Assembly: GCF_036327475.1 (NCBI RefSeq)
Contig: NZ_CP132913.1
Location: forward strand, 1,736,001 to 1,800,000
DNA from: G036327475 sp036327475
GTDB lineage: Bacteria > Pseudomonadota > Gammaproteobacteria > Enterobacterales > Enterobacteriaceae
Length of the DNA stretch: 64,000 nt
Reading direction: 5' to 3'
Below the pieces are notes generated by a model. That model searched no databases and was not told the DNA's origin. It saw only the letters and a list, made by a program, of their open reading frames with translations. Each line of letters starts with the position of its first letter. The first letter of the stretch is position 1. Made by a program: the position numbers and the translations under genes. Below, piece by piece: positions 38,388 to 49,381 of this stretch.

Positions 38388-39616
38388 ATGAACTAGGATG
38401 TCATAAAACATACCCCAAACAGGTATTTCTAACAGCGAGACCTCGGCAATGTAAAATGCGTCTTCAGATGATTCCTGATTTATTGCTTTTGTATGCCATT
38501 ACCTATCTGGACAGGACCAAGATCAGCTATTCTGCGTTGGAAATGAATAAAGAGTTGAGTATTAATCCAGCTTAATTTGGCATACTCATCAATATCTTTT
38601 TATTTTGTATTTTCTTTTTGAGGTCAACAGCAATATTGCCTTGCATAAATTGGCGCGTGCAAATGGATAATGCGTATTTTGGTTACCTGGGGCATCGTAG
38701 CGGTGGGCACCGTCTTTGTTACCCACGTTAATCACATTTATCTATTGCGCTTTTTGCTAGGCGCCGCCGAAGCGTGGTGCTTCCCGGCACCGCATTTTAT
38801 CTGACCCACTGATTTCCCCGCACACACCGTGCGAAGGCCATGGCGACTTTTCTGCACAAATTTTCTGTACCTGTCTCGGCGTACCGCTAATCGGCTGGAT
38901 TATGGACAATGTCAGCACTCTAGGTATGGCCGGCTGGCACTAGATGATCCCGCTGGAAGGCTTTCCCGAGATCGCCATCGACCTTCGAAACCATTGTCGT
39001 GCTGCACGCCGGACATCAGAATATAAAATGGCTGAGTCAGGACGAAAACGCTGGGTATGCGAGGCGCTGGAAGGCGAATACCGCCATTCATCTGCGCCCG
39101 AAATGCGTTGTGGAAAATATTGGCAAATCGCCACGTGCTTTACTTGATGATAACCTATGTTTGGATCGTTATGGCGATTTGCGGCATTACGTTCTAGATG
39201 CCAACCATAAAATTATTCTTCTAATACCGTTATTGGCTTTTGGTGGCGATACCAACGCTGGTGGCAAGTTGGCTATGCTATCCAGATAAGACCATAGAGC
39301 GAAAATGGCATGTGATTACCGTGATGTTGATTTGTCTATTCTGTAGCTCTGTCTGATCGTCGTTACCGCCTACAGCTATATTGGCGTATGGTGGACTATT
39401 TCAACCTTATTCCTGACCGGGCTCTCCGCCGCCGTGAGGCTTGTTGCTGTTAATTCCGTGGTAAACCTGGGCGGGATTCTTTGGCCTTTTAATCGTCGGT
39501 ATGCTGGTTAATTTCACTGGTATATCCTGTAGGCGCAAGTCTGCTGTTTTTATGCGCCTTATGCATCATTTGTGCAATAATGCTGGCTCAAACCACTGAA
39601 ATGGAACATATCCATG
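38388..39616 (+). pseudogene. MFS permease (sugar-acid/tartrate type), remnant
   Basis: LLLLYAITYLDRTKISYSAL and EMNKELSINPA form the first segment of the anion:cation symporter branch of MFS. ILVTWGIVAVGTVFVTHVNH, LLRFLLGAAEAWCFP, SGWIMDNVSTLGMAG and KWLSQDE follow, all in different frames with many stops. It ends with TAA at 39614-39616. Confidence 0.85.
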
Positions 39617-40230
39617 TTTAAGCCATTTGCGTTCTTGATATCGATATCGGTTCGTTCTCATTGCACGTAGGTCTATCACGACACGTGTGAGGCCGCCGGG
39701 AGAGCGCGTAGCGGTACTATTACGCCGGACACCGCGCCGAATGGCGAAGCTACGTTAGACGCCGAGTGGATGTTCGCTTACCTGCTTGCCTTGCTGGACG
39801 AGGTCCGTGCGGGTTTAGCGGCCCATTGCCGCGTCAAAGCGGTCGGCATTAGCGCCTTCTGGCATAGTTTGATGTGGATCGACGCACAGCAGGAAACTAC
39901 CTTGCTCATCATTACCTGGACCGATAGCCGCGCGGCCTAGAAATACTGAGGCGTCGCCTGGTATTTGCACGTGCAACAGGCTGCCCGTTCACTTCAGTTC
40001 CTAGCCGGCACGTCTGCACTGACTGACAAACAAGCAACAGGCGGCACTCGCCCGCACGCGTCACTGGCTGTCGTCGTTGTCCGATCTGCTCTTTCTACGC
40101 CTGTCTGGAACGCTGTCCACCGCCTATCCATAGCACCCGGCACCGGACTGCTGGATAGCAATCGGCGAGGAACGCCTGCGAGGAAGGTTTACGGAGAGTG
40201 ATGTTAGAAACATACATTGATATCCGCCAC
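39614..40230 (+). pseudogene. FGGY carbohydrate kinase (gluconokinase-like), remnant
   Basis: VLDIDIGS from the phosphate-1 motif, DGEATLDAE in place, KAVGISAFWHSLMWIDAQQE, TWTDSRAA, RATGCPF and SIAPGTGLLDSN match gluconokinase-type FGGY kinases. The C-terminal half, with the adenosine motif, is not recognisable. Last of the sugar-acid cluster. Confidence 0.75.
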
Positions 40231-41227
40231 ATCACATTCCCGATAGCGTGGTTGAGCCCGATCTTCGAGCGCATGAAATTTACCATCACGGGTCCTTTTC
40301 TGCCTTAAGTGGCCCTGCGCCATCCTCTATTATACGTGGCGATGTTGAACAGCGGTGATAAGCGACAATGCTCAGTTACAAAATGGGAAAACCAGATAAT
40401 AGTGTATAAAACATCGGCAAGCATCAACTACGCCATCCCGACAGTCATCGAATCGCTGGAGAAAACCGTGGTGCGCGCCTGAATAGCTTAGAGTCAAGGT
40501 CGTCATGCGTTAGCGAAAGCGTTTGTGCACCGGTTTGGGCTGCATTCACTATGTCGACTACGACCGGTTCGAATCGCCTTGTATGGCTGATGCCCACCGC
40601 TCGCCGCGACAATCATCTTCGTCGTCGCCTCCTTCGCTAACAATACCCGTAGGTGGTATAATTACTGTTTGCCAGGCGCGTGGCGGTGGCGATACTCATC
40701 TGCGCCGCCGCTAATTCAGAAATAGTTGATGAATAACATCATCGGCATGTTGTAAAATGAGAGACGCCAGTCTACGCGTCTGTGGACATCAGCAGCGTGC
40801 GCACTGCTTCTAGGTACAGGCGCATCTTTTACAAAGAACATCCTAATCCCGCTATGATTTATCGCTTTCCGCCTCAATTCGTTATCAGCCTGTTTTACCC
40901 GGTATTAGCACTAAACAATACAGTCACCGGGCGAGTGAACGTTCCCGATGGCGGTAATGGCCATGACCACCAGCCACGGATTATCGCCCTTACTCTTGGT
41001 GTAATTTCCCCCGGAGACGGGATGCCGTCTGCGCAACGCTGATGGCATGATAAAATGCCGAGGAAATGCAGCGGACGTAGTGGCCCACTTGCCTCGCAAT
41101 TCGGGTAATGGATCATCCGCTTCCATCAGAAGGTGGCGTGCCTGTGAAAGTCGATAATTTAGCAATTTTAGCGGACTTTGGTTAAACGTAGTTTTGAAAG
41201 GTATAACTGGGATTTACTGACCTGGCA
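40231..41227. other. Decayed stretch
   Basis: About 1 kb. It may include the lost C-terminal half of the FGGY kinase and part of the next relic, but no segment is long enough to name. Confidence 0.4.
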
Positions 41228-42215
41228 ATGATGCATGATTTAAGGGTCAAGGTCATGCCGGAATTCGGCTTTATCACGGAGGAAAACATGAAATCCATGC
41301 CACTCGTCTCACCTGAGAGATCGTCATTGACTGAGTCAAACCATCAAGCAACTGGCAAAGGCGGCTGTGCCGCCACGGTAGACGATGTGCGACTTCTCGA
41401 AGCGAATATTTATTGTTGGACAAAAGCTTCCGATAAAGTCAATACGCTGGCCAAGATGAAAATGTTTGCCGCCGGAACCGGATTGGATTAACGCATGCTG
41501 GTCGGCGGGCGCTTGATTGCCGAGCAGAAATGCTCAATTAAACACGCGAATACATCACGACGGGCAGTAAGCACAACAAACCAGTCAGGATCTGGCTAAA
41601 ATCGATAAGACTGGACCGTGGATTTCAACACCATCAACATTAGCCAGGTCTTCGTCAAAAATTGCTTCCCTCCACAGCTTGGCGGCATTAGCTTAGCGGC
41701 ATTATTAGTGCCAATACGCTGCGGGCCAGTGAATGCCTTGATCGTTGATAATGATGCGATTCCATGGCTAGACTCTAAATTTATCGCGCTCAATGGGGCG
41801 GGCAATGGCATCTATGATATTAGATGGAATAATTAGAGCAATATCAATTTTCCTTGATAGACTGTAACTTGGCGATTGTCGATATCGTCATTAACGACGT
41901 AAAACTATATCTTAACCGACAATCGTTTCGGACCCGTGCAGTTACTCTTTGGTGGCATGCAGGCTAAAGACAACAATGAATGGGGAAACGCCTAACGGCA
42001 TTCAGATATCCAACGTTAAAGGTAATACCGCGCTGCTAGGGTATCAGGACAGTAGCTTCCATGGCATGGCACCGGCGAAGCTCGCAGCGCCTTATCCTGG
42101 GAAAATATTGCCGCCGATCCCGTATTACTCTCCCAGGCCAAAATGCTGCACCTGGCCGATTATGGCATGGTCAAAGCACCCAGAAAGCGCCTGCAGATGA
42201 AAGCTAGCAGGCGCC
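41228..42215 (+). pseudogene. Possible beta-helix surface or tail-spike-like protein, remnant
   Basis: Asn/Ile-rich pieces in changing frames: DDVRLLEANIY, KMKMFAAGTGLD, LNTREYITTGSKHNKP, DFNTINISQVFVKNCFPPQL, IVDNDAIPWLDSKFIALNGA, GNGIYDIRWNN, RFGPVQLLFGGMQAKDNNEW and ISNVKGNTALLGYQDSSFHG. The repeated NxI/NxF rhythm suggests right-handed parallel beta-helix coils as in polysaccharide-degrading surface proteins or phage tail spikes. I cannot name the family. Confidence 0.35.
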
Positions 42216-42385
42216 GCCTCTAGTCCGGCGCCGTCGCCCATTAAAGAAAACGGCGATGACGCTCGCGGTTTAACGCCATCGTCAACGGACGGTAACGGTC
42301 ATTAACCCACCATAAAACTGCTGGCGCAAATGTTTTATGTCTGATTCGTCTACCTCAGCAACTAACCATCAAGGAGTAGACCGCA

Positions 42386-42905
42386 TGAAGGATCGTAAAC
42401 TTTGGAGAATGCAATGGTCGTAGTCGCTATCTGCGCCGTCAGCATGCTGGTCATATACTGCCTATTGGAATACGCTGTTGCCGTACATCTTTGGCGTAAA
42501 ACCATCAGCTTTTTTCGGGCGCTGTGACTTCTTATTCTCAGTAAAATTCTCTTTGGCATCTTCAGTGGCCGGGGCATGTTTTGACGCAATTACGCGAACG
42601 CTGGATGACGATAGGTCCCGACCAGCGCGAAGCTTTTTCCATCAACGTGGCATGGGCCGCCGCCATGGTCATGGCCTGGGCCACCGTTATCGGTGCCTTC
42701 GCCGACGCAGCGATTTTATGGCATCAGCAAGGGGTTTGGTCTATTGTGGCGATTATTTCTCAGTAATCTGTCCTTTTCAATAGGACTGGTCGTAGCCACT
42801 TTCACCGCCAGTTTGCTGGATTCATTTCTACTAGTCGATACAGCAATTGATTTACCAATAGGTTCACTTGTTGCGTTGGCTGCAGCAGTGCGTATTTTGA
42901 TGTAG
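42386..42905 (+). pseudogene. Unrecognised membrane protein, remnant
   Basis: Opens MKDRKLWRMQ at 42386 after AAGGAG. Hydrophobic segments MVVVAICAVSMLVIYCLLEY, FSINVAWAAAMVMAWATVIG and FLLVDTAIDLPIGSLVALAA lie in different frames. Perhaps three or four membrane spans in the original. Family unknown to me; adjacent to the phage lysis relics but not clearly part of them. Confidence 0.4.
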
Positions 42906-42976
42906 TTATGCAGTAAAGACGGTCTTTCACTATTTTCACGATTCCGTGGAGGGCAGCAGTAACGAGCCAGCAAGTG

Positions 42977-43240
42977 ATGCTTCACGCGCATGCTCTTATT
43001 TACGCGGCGACCTGCTTGCTACGGCTGATGACCTATTGTCGAGGGAGCTGAATTTAATCGGTTTATGGCGTTTATTGCCTGGCTGCTTAACAGCGCAATG
43101 GTATCGGTGGTTATTCGCGTTGTGATGGGCCATTTTGACTAGTCAAAATTGATGATCGATGTCGCACTTTGCTGCATGTCGTGCTGTAAAATAAAGTTGG
43201 TTATCTTGCAAAATAATCAAAGAGGCATAAAACCGCGATG
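42977..43240 (+). pseudogene. Phage holin (phage_holin_3-like), remnant
   Basis: MLHAHALIYAATCLLRLMTY from 42977, then one frame over FNRFMAFIAWLLNSAMVSVV and IRVVMGHFD, a TAG, and SKLMIDVALCCMSC. The layout of three hydrophobic segments with RLMTYxRxGAxxxxxMxxIAWLL matches the three-span holins of lambdoid-type Enterobacteriaceae phages (PF05449-like). One frameshift and one stop. Confidence 0.6.
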
Positions 43241-43379
43241 ATTAGTGGGTGTTTGAATTGCGGTATTGGCGACAAAGGCGAGTCACGACTTAGCTTCAAT
43301 GGATGAGCGTGCCATGAGCCAGGCAGCGTGCAAGCTAGTAACGTTGTCAAACTTGCGTCAATATTTTTTTTAAAGTCGA

Positions 43380-43817
43380 CGCAAGTGGTGCTGCTTGGGC
43401 TACTGTTCTAGCGATATATCGCCGATAAAGAAAGCGCCAATACCGTTTGCCAGAACCGATGGAACACGCAATATCGCCGATATATAGCTTATGACGCGCT
43501 ATCAGTGTGAAGCGCGTGAGGAAGAACAACGCCGAATCAAGACTATTATTCAGGTTAATAAAGATGCTAATCTCCAACTTAATGCCGCGCGTGCTGATAC
43601 CGCTCGCACTAAATTTTATTAGCAACCTGTAGAACATTGTATGATACATGCGGCAAAAGCTCGCCGAAGATAATACCGCCGGCGTTTTCTTCCACCACTG
43701 TAGGAAAACGCCAGATACACCTATTGTTTGTCGACATATTCTCAGAATTTATCAAAAGAAACAAGAAGTTAGCAGCCTATGCTGACCAAAAATTCTTACC
43801 AAAAATTCTTATAATAT
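43380..43817 (+). pseudogene. Phage lysis protein (DUF2514/Rz-like), remnant
   Basis: DKESANTVCQNRWNTQYRRY, then REEEQRRIKTIIQVNKDANL with QLNAARADTARTK (a charged coiled coil), then ADVFSEFIKRNKKLAAYADQ. The coiled coil followed by a leader to the AYADQ motif is typical of DUF2514 phage lysis proteins, and it follows a holin. A 13-bp tandem duplication at 43785-43810 interrupts the tail. Confidence 0.6.
43785..43810. repeat. Tandem duplication, 2 x 13 bp (in phage relic)
   Basis: Exact adjacent copies of ACCAAAAATTCTT. Confidence 0.95.
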
Positions 43818-45345
43818 AGAGCTGATTACGGCTTAATGAGTGGCCGCCAAACGAATAATTTATGTATTCTGCCACTTGAGTTGCAGTAGTAAGGGCTCTA
43901 CATTACCACCCAATGTAGCTTAGACAACTGAATTTGATGTGCTCCTCTCTTCTCCTTATCTAGCGGGTCATGCACCGACATGCAAGGCGGCCTAATAACT
44001 GCCATTCGCACATAAACACTCTTCTATTAATTAAACATCCGCGATAACAATCTCACAAGTCTCTGACTTTATCTCATTGTTTCTCAAGAAAGAGTGTTTT
44101 AGTGCTATAACATATTGTCTACGAAAATAAATGTAGGTCGGGAAAAATCGAGCGTCCATTCAGTGTTGAAATATCTGTACAGAAATAGTAGAATAAGTTG
44201 CAAGTTACACAATTATTTATTTTAGTGCTAATAGAGTTTGGCGAATATTTTATAATTATTTTAAGAATGAACAGCTACTAAGGCTAAACCACTAAGGATG
44301 GTTATGAATCTGACTGATAAAAGCATAGCTCCGCCATTGATGAATGGTAATAATTACGCGCTCATAAGCAATGAAGATAATAAATAACGCAATGTTCTCG
44401 CTTCAAAAATCACTGATAAACAATACGCTGTTGCCTTTAAGGGAAAACTTCAAGATAAAAGTGGCTTTCGGGGTTCAATAATTTGAAAAGTTCAAATAAA
44501 GGGAAATATCTTATAAACAAATAAACAAGGAATAGAAATATCTTATAAACAAAACAACGCTGTAAATATACTGAATCACAAATAAATATGGCTAAGCAGG
44601 ATGCAATCATCCGATTTGATGTTAAAATGAGTCTGGGCCTGCGATTGCTTCGCCAGTAACCCATTTGGCTACAACCCTTTAACGAGGAAATTCACTCTTT
44701 ATCATGAGGATTCAGATTTCAATAAATTGACATAAATTGATTTATAAATGTATATGTTACAAAATAAGTCTGGTAATAAATTCTACGGCTAGATTAATGA
44801 AATTATAATCATTATTGATGGTGATACCATAAAACCTGTTCATCATGAACTTAAAGCGCTAAGATGCGTGCGATTTATTCTTAGTCTGTAACGAATTTCT
44901 AAATAAATATTCGCCTAAACAACGGATTTGAAAGCTTTATTTGTTGAAAATTATGATTTCAAAGAATCTGTAAAATTATACTATTAGAGAGAATGAGGCA
45001 AAAGGCAGCTCAACTCTGCTGAAAATTGATTGCTGATCAATATAATTAAGATGATTTCTTTTGTGAATTGAGAAAATTACTTGACGATAAAGCGATGAAG
45101 GAGGTATTGATGAAAATATGTTCTGATAATGTAGAAGCTCAGAGAAAAGCTTGCTAGTGTTTTCACAAGATAAAATAGTCATTGACTACCACGAAACAGA
45201 AAACCAGATAAATGATCACTTGAAAATATGTTTAATCTCGAATATCTCGATAGAGCTAAGAAAGAATATATTTCAGAGAAAACGGGCCTCAAACAGAGGG
45301 ATGATTGGTTCATTTGGAATCGTTTTTACGAAAAGACAATAGCAC
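43818..45345. other. AT-rich block with dead open frames
   Basis: Two 60-base lines I counted (44461 and 44941) are 30% and 25% GC, against 47-67% in backbone genes counted the same way. Pieces such as MNLTDKSIAPPLMNGNNYAL (from 44304), ASKITDKQYAVAFKGKLQDK and a final frame MFNLEYLDRAKKEYISEKTG ending at 45349 suggest one or more former foreign genes. A 19-base repeat occurs at 44503 and 44535. I recognise no family. Confidence 0.5.
44503..44553. repeat. Direct repeat, 19 bp, 32-bp spacing
   Basis: GAAATATCTTATAAACAAA occurs at 44503-44521 and 44535-44553. Confidence 0.9.
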
Positions 45346-45399
45346 GATAGCCCGCGCCGGTTGATATCGCTTCTCAATGCATGCGTATAACGAGATCAA

Positions 45400-47808
45400 C
45401 GGAGGCGGCGACATCAAGCGACGGGCGGTCGGCTTCCTCTTTCAGCGGAGTCACGGGATGCACACTCTGTGGTAACGCTGATGTCTGCAACGCAAGAAAA
45501 CGTAAATGGGGTGCCAAAGTGAGCAAACCCTGATAAAACTGCGACGGCGATAGTCAGGCATCAGGATAGGCGGTGAGGAATTTTCCGCCAGCGTCTAGGG
45601 AAGGAGACAGGGTTCGCTCCAGGCCAACAACCGGCTAAGTTGGTGATAATTGAATATTGTCGATAACCCTTTCGCTAGGCGAAGCCGTTTCCTGGGCTCT
45701 TCGGTGATGCAATCCTCAGCCTGTCCATAATGCACTACCGCCGAGCGCCGTTTCAAATCACAGATCGTCATGACGCGGCGTGACTTTCGGCCAAGCGCTT
45801 CGTAGGCCGGATACCGCCGCCTGGGTTGATGTCATAGCGGTTCGTAGCGCAGAGAGGCCGCACAGCCGATGCCGTCGATAGTATTCGGTGGCATTGTCGG
45901 CCTCCTTGCCCGGCTGGCAGCCTGATTTACAGGCGTAAAGCTCCGGGCGGCTCGCTCAGTAAGTTGCCAAGATGAGCCGGGCGACGCTGCCTAAGCGTTT
46001 GACCTGCTGACGCAATGTGTGTCTCCAACAGGGTAGCAGGATCGAACCCGCCCGACTGTTCCAGCGCCATAATTAGGCCCTGAACGCTATAATATCGCGA
46101 GGATGCTGATAAAACCGTCAGCTCACGAATAACCCCGGGTGCTGCCGGACATATTTCCGCACACGCGCCAACTTAGGGGGCGTTTGGCGCGAGTATTGAG
46201 CGTACGCAAAAGCCTTAGCGCCAGCGCGAACCAGCCTTCACTATTCAGAACCAAGATCGACAGTATCGCGCGCATTTTGTTGAATGGCGGTTATAACGAT
46301 CATTCACCATCAGTTCTAGCGGTCCGTTCGCCGCCAGCGCGCGTTCCAGCACACACAGGCCTTCGTCAGGGAGGGGGAGTGCACTACCCACGCAACTGAT
46401 GAAATCGAAGCATTGGCGGTACAGCGCCAGCAGTAAATCTTCCTGGCGGAAAGTGATGTTAACCATAGCTAAACCGGCGGCAAGACGCCGTTGAAACGCC
46501 AGGCTGGCGGTGCTGATATTACTTACGACGATGTTGCAATTGTGAAACTGCGGGGCGACTATTACCGCCCAGTGAGTACCGTAGTCTGGAACCCAAGTCT
46601 AGCTGCCGGGCTTCAACGCGGCGCCGAGGCCCCATCTCGAGATCGAGATCGAAACTATCACACAGATCACGCCGAGGATCCTCTTGCTCTATCTTGTACA
46701 CCGACGGAAACAGGAATGTCTCATACTGCCCGGCGTTCTGTTCGCAACTCGCTTCTTCGGCGGCGAGCTGCGGTATACCATGAGCCGGTTTTCATCGTCA
46801 TTGTTGCTCCTTACGGGGGAAGGAGGTGCTTGCGTCCGCCGCAGAAAGCGCCAGTCGCCCGCTCCGTTTTGAATACTGGGCTGTCCGGGTGATCCGCGCC
46901 GAGGAAATGCGCCAGCAGCGGCGGGCAGTAACGCTCCAAATCCAGTGAATGGGGCTGGCGCGGCTCCTCAGTATAAATTCCATAATAAATTTGCTTGCAT
47001 AGCGCGTATGGCGGTAACTTTCTCGCGCCCATCGGCGTACTGGGCAGTAGCGCACCGAATGATACGATCAATCAGCGGCACGTATTCCCCAGCTTCCCCA
47101 GCGCCCGCGTCAGATCCGCCAGTTTATGCAAGATTCCCTTGGTATAGAGATTTGGAAACATATAGTTAAGCAGAATCGGGACGCCGAAAACGCGGGTGCA
47201 CCCCATGCTATCCCCAATGTAATCCGCATAATGCCAATACAGTGTCGGTAACAGCCGGTAAGGCGTAAAAACTCTCGGTGTTCCTGGTTGGAGAAGTTTT
47301 GTACGTTTTGGTCCAGGGGAGCCATTTCTTTATGAAACGCTTGTGACCGAGAATCTGACCCGCTTTATCAAAATGGAGATTGGCCACGTTGTCCTGGTTA
47401 CCGACAAAATATGGCAGCACTAACGTGTTGCTTTCGCCGGGGCACGGATAGCACAGCTCAGAAATAATGTAGCTCCAGCGGGCGGGCCGGCTGCGGCGTA
47501 GCGAATTTTCCAGGCTGCTCGCGAATGTAACGGAAATCGTCGGTAAGGATCATCGTCATCATGTTGTCCAGCGACGCGCCCTTATTTTCAGCGTGTTTTG
47601 CCCTACATGGAGGCTTCATAGGTTTTATGGTGCTCATCCTGTACCGGTTTTGGCATAATGAGCACTCATCTGTTGCGGCGTGTTGATGTTGCGTATGCGA
47701 TTGCCGCGGAACAGATCCGTTATCACTACCGGGCAACACTGTATACTGCTGGAAACTCGCAGGTATCGGGCAGGGGATCCTGCGCAGTGTGGATGGCTGG
47801 TTTTCCAT
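45400..47808 (-). pseudogene. Large unrecognised minus-strand gene, remnant
   Basis: A clear gene start: AAGGAG six bases before the ATG at 47808, opening MENQPSTLRRIPCPIPASFQ and running 116 codons to MMTMILTDDFRYIREQPG. Further pieces, one after another in changing frames, look like real protein: LCYPCPGESNTLVLPYFVGN, HFDKAGQILGHKRFIKEMAP, LLPTLYWHYADYIGDSMG, MFPNLYTKGILHKLADLTRA, IDRIIRCATAQYADGREKVT, and near 46400 FRQEDLLLALYRQCFDFISC. I cannot assign a family. It occupies the place where aas should precede lplT. Confidence 0.45.
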
Positions 47809-47844
47809 TTGTTTCTCCTTAACTCGTCAAGGTGCCATTAACGA

Positions 47845-48498
47845 ATGGGACAGAGTGCATCGGACCAATACAAATACTCCGCAAACGGCGAGGGTATAGC
47901 CCAAGTCCTAGACCAAACGGTCGCAGCCCGGCCCGTCGTTGCGGTTTTGCAACAACCGGGCGATGCGCCGACGGATATAGCAGGATTTTGCCTTCCGTCG
48001 CGAAACGGCCGTCGCGTTAGCCGGGCCAGCTCGGTGCCGATGCCTTGCTCCGTCTCCGGCGCCAGCGTGGTCGGTCGAAGGTTAGGCCACCACCGACTGT
48101 ACGCAATTTGCGCCGCGCTCGCTGGTCAGACTCGCTTAGCCATTATCGACACCAGTTTGTTCTGGGGTGCTGGCGTGACGCTGTATTTTCTGCTAGTGCT
48201 TTTGGTTCCGGTGGCGCTAGGCATTGTTTTTGGCATCGCCGCCAGGTTTATCCGGCTGGAAACGGTACGTCGCTGCATGCCGGCGGGAATAGTGCTGGGC
48301 GGTGCGGTGGTGATTTTAGCGTATAACCATCATCTGTTGCCCGCTTGTGGAGTACTGGCCGTTATCAGTATGCTGAGCGGTTTCTTCATTGTACCGCTCA
48401 ACGCCTTGTTGCAGCACCGCGAACAGCAGAGCGTCGGTGCCGGCAACACTATCGCCGTGCATATCGCCGTGCAGAATTTTGCGAAAATATTACGGTAG
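47845..48498 (+). pseudogene. lplT: Lysophospholipid transporter, remnant
   Basis: Intact-looking C-terminal part: TSLFWGAGVTLYFLLVLLVP, ALGIVFGIAARFIRLETVRR, CMPAGIVLGGAVVILA, and GFFIVPLNALLQHREQQSVG followed by AGNTIAVHIAVQNF. The N-terminal half of the 12-span MFS protein is missing or unreadable, and the middle NATPTYLNAMVAIG-type segment is deleted. A 12-bp in-frame tandem duplication (48451-48474) doubles the IAVQN motif. Divergent partner tas lies next to it, as in E. coli. Confidence 0.85.
48451..48474. repeat. Tandem duplication, 2 x 12 bp (in lplT relic)
   Basis: ATCGCCGTGCAT followed by ATCGCCGTGCAG; adds IAVH before IAVQ in frame. Confidence 0.92.
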
Positions 48499-48500
48499 CG

Positions 48501-49368
48501 CTAGGCACGCCCAAGCCTTGCACTTCTCTCGCCGGTGTTAGCGTCCGCGCGGCCGTGAATCTCTTCGAGTGAAGCCAGCAGCGTCTCGTCGAGATCCAGC
48601 GTCAGGTTGTTAAGGTTGCTCTGCGACTGTTCGAGAGTGGTTGCGCCAAGCAGCGTTGAAGTGACGGACAGCTGACGACGAACGAAGGCTAGCGCCATCT
48701 AGCGCCGGGATCCAGCCCGTGGCGGCTCGCCGGCGGCATACTGGGCGATCGCCGCCTGGGTATGCGGGGCGCTATAGCAAGTAAAACGGCTAAAGAGCGT
48801 ATTCTCCGGCCGGTCTGGCGCCATGCGGGCCAAAAGCTCTAGCCTTTCAAATTGGCTTATTTCCGCTATTCCCATCTCAAAACTGCGGTTGATCAAACTA
48901 TAGGGATTTTGTACCGTGACAACGCGCGTAGGTCAATTTTCCAAAGCAGTTGGTGCTGCGCTGCGACTAATGCTACTGATATAAATCCAGAAAATCCAGA
49001 TCATCGGTGTTCAGGCGTCGTAGGCTGTCTTCCGGCGCCTGACGGATGTTTTTGCGATCCAGCATTTGCCGCGGCCGGACCTCAAAATCGTTGCCGCGCG
49101 CCGAGCACTTTGCTGGCCAAAACGACTTTTTGCGCTGACCACTCGCTTTAACCAGCTGCCGATATAGTACTCCGTCAGCCACTGGGTTTCAGGATGTGGC
49201 GGTACGGGGTACGTTTCCGCGGTGTCAATTAAGTTAACGCTGTTGGCGAGAGAGAGATCCGAGTTGATCATGGGCTTGCGTTTCGCTGTTTTGTGCGCCG
49301 AAAGTCATGGTATCAAGACCGAGCACGCTGACTTCCAAAGAACCATGTGGAATACGGTGATAAAACAT
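48501..49368 (-). pseudogene. tas: NADP-dependent aldo-keto reductase Tas, remnant
   Basis: From 49368: MFYHRIPHGSLEVSVLGLDT, MTFGAQNSETQAHDQL, NLIDTAETYPVPPHPETQ, LDRKNIRQAPEDSLRRLNTD, INRSFEMGIAEISQFERLEL, NTLFSRFTCYS and ALAFVRRQLSVTSTLLGATT followed by LEQSQSNL. All parts of Tas appear in order, but in changing frames and with the middle partly deleted. Confidence 0.9.
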
Positions 49369-49381
49369 CAGGGTAGGTTCC

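Noticed and set aside
45223..45349. Peptide KEYISEKTGLKQRDDWFIWNRFYEK looks a little like a TALE homeodomain helix (TGLxxxxxxxWFIxxR)
   Set aside because: Only about 25 residues, no other part of the fold, and the surrounding frames are broken; coincidence is more likely.
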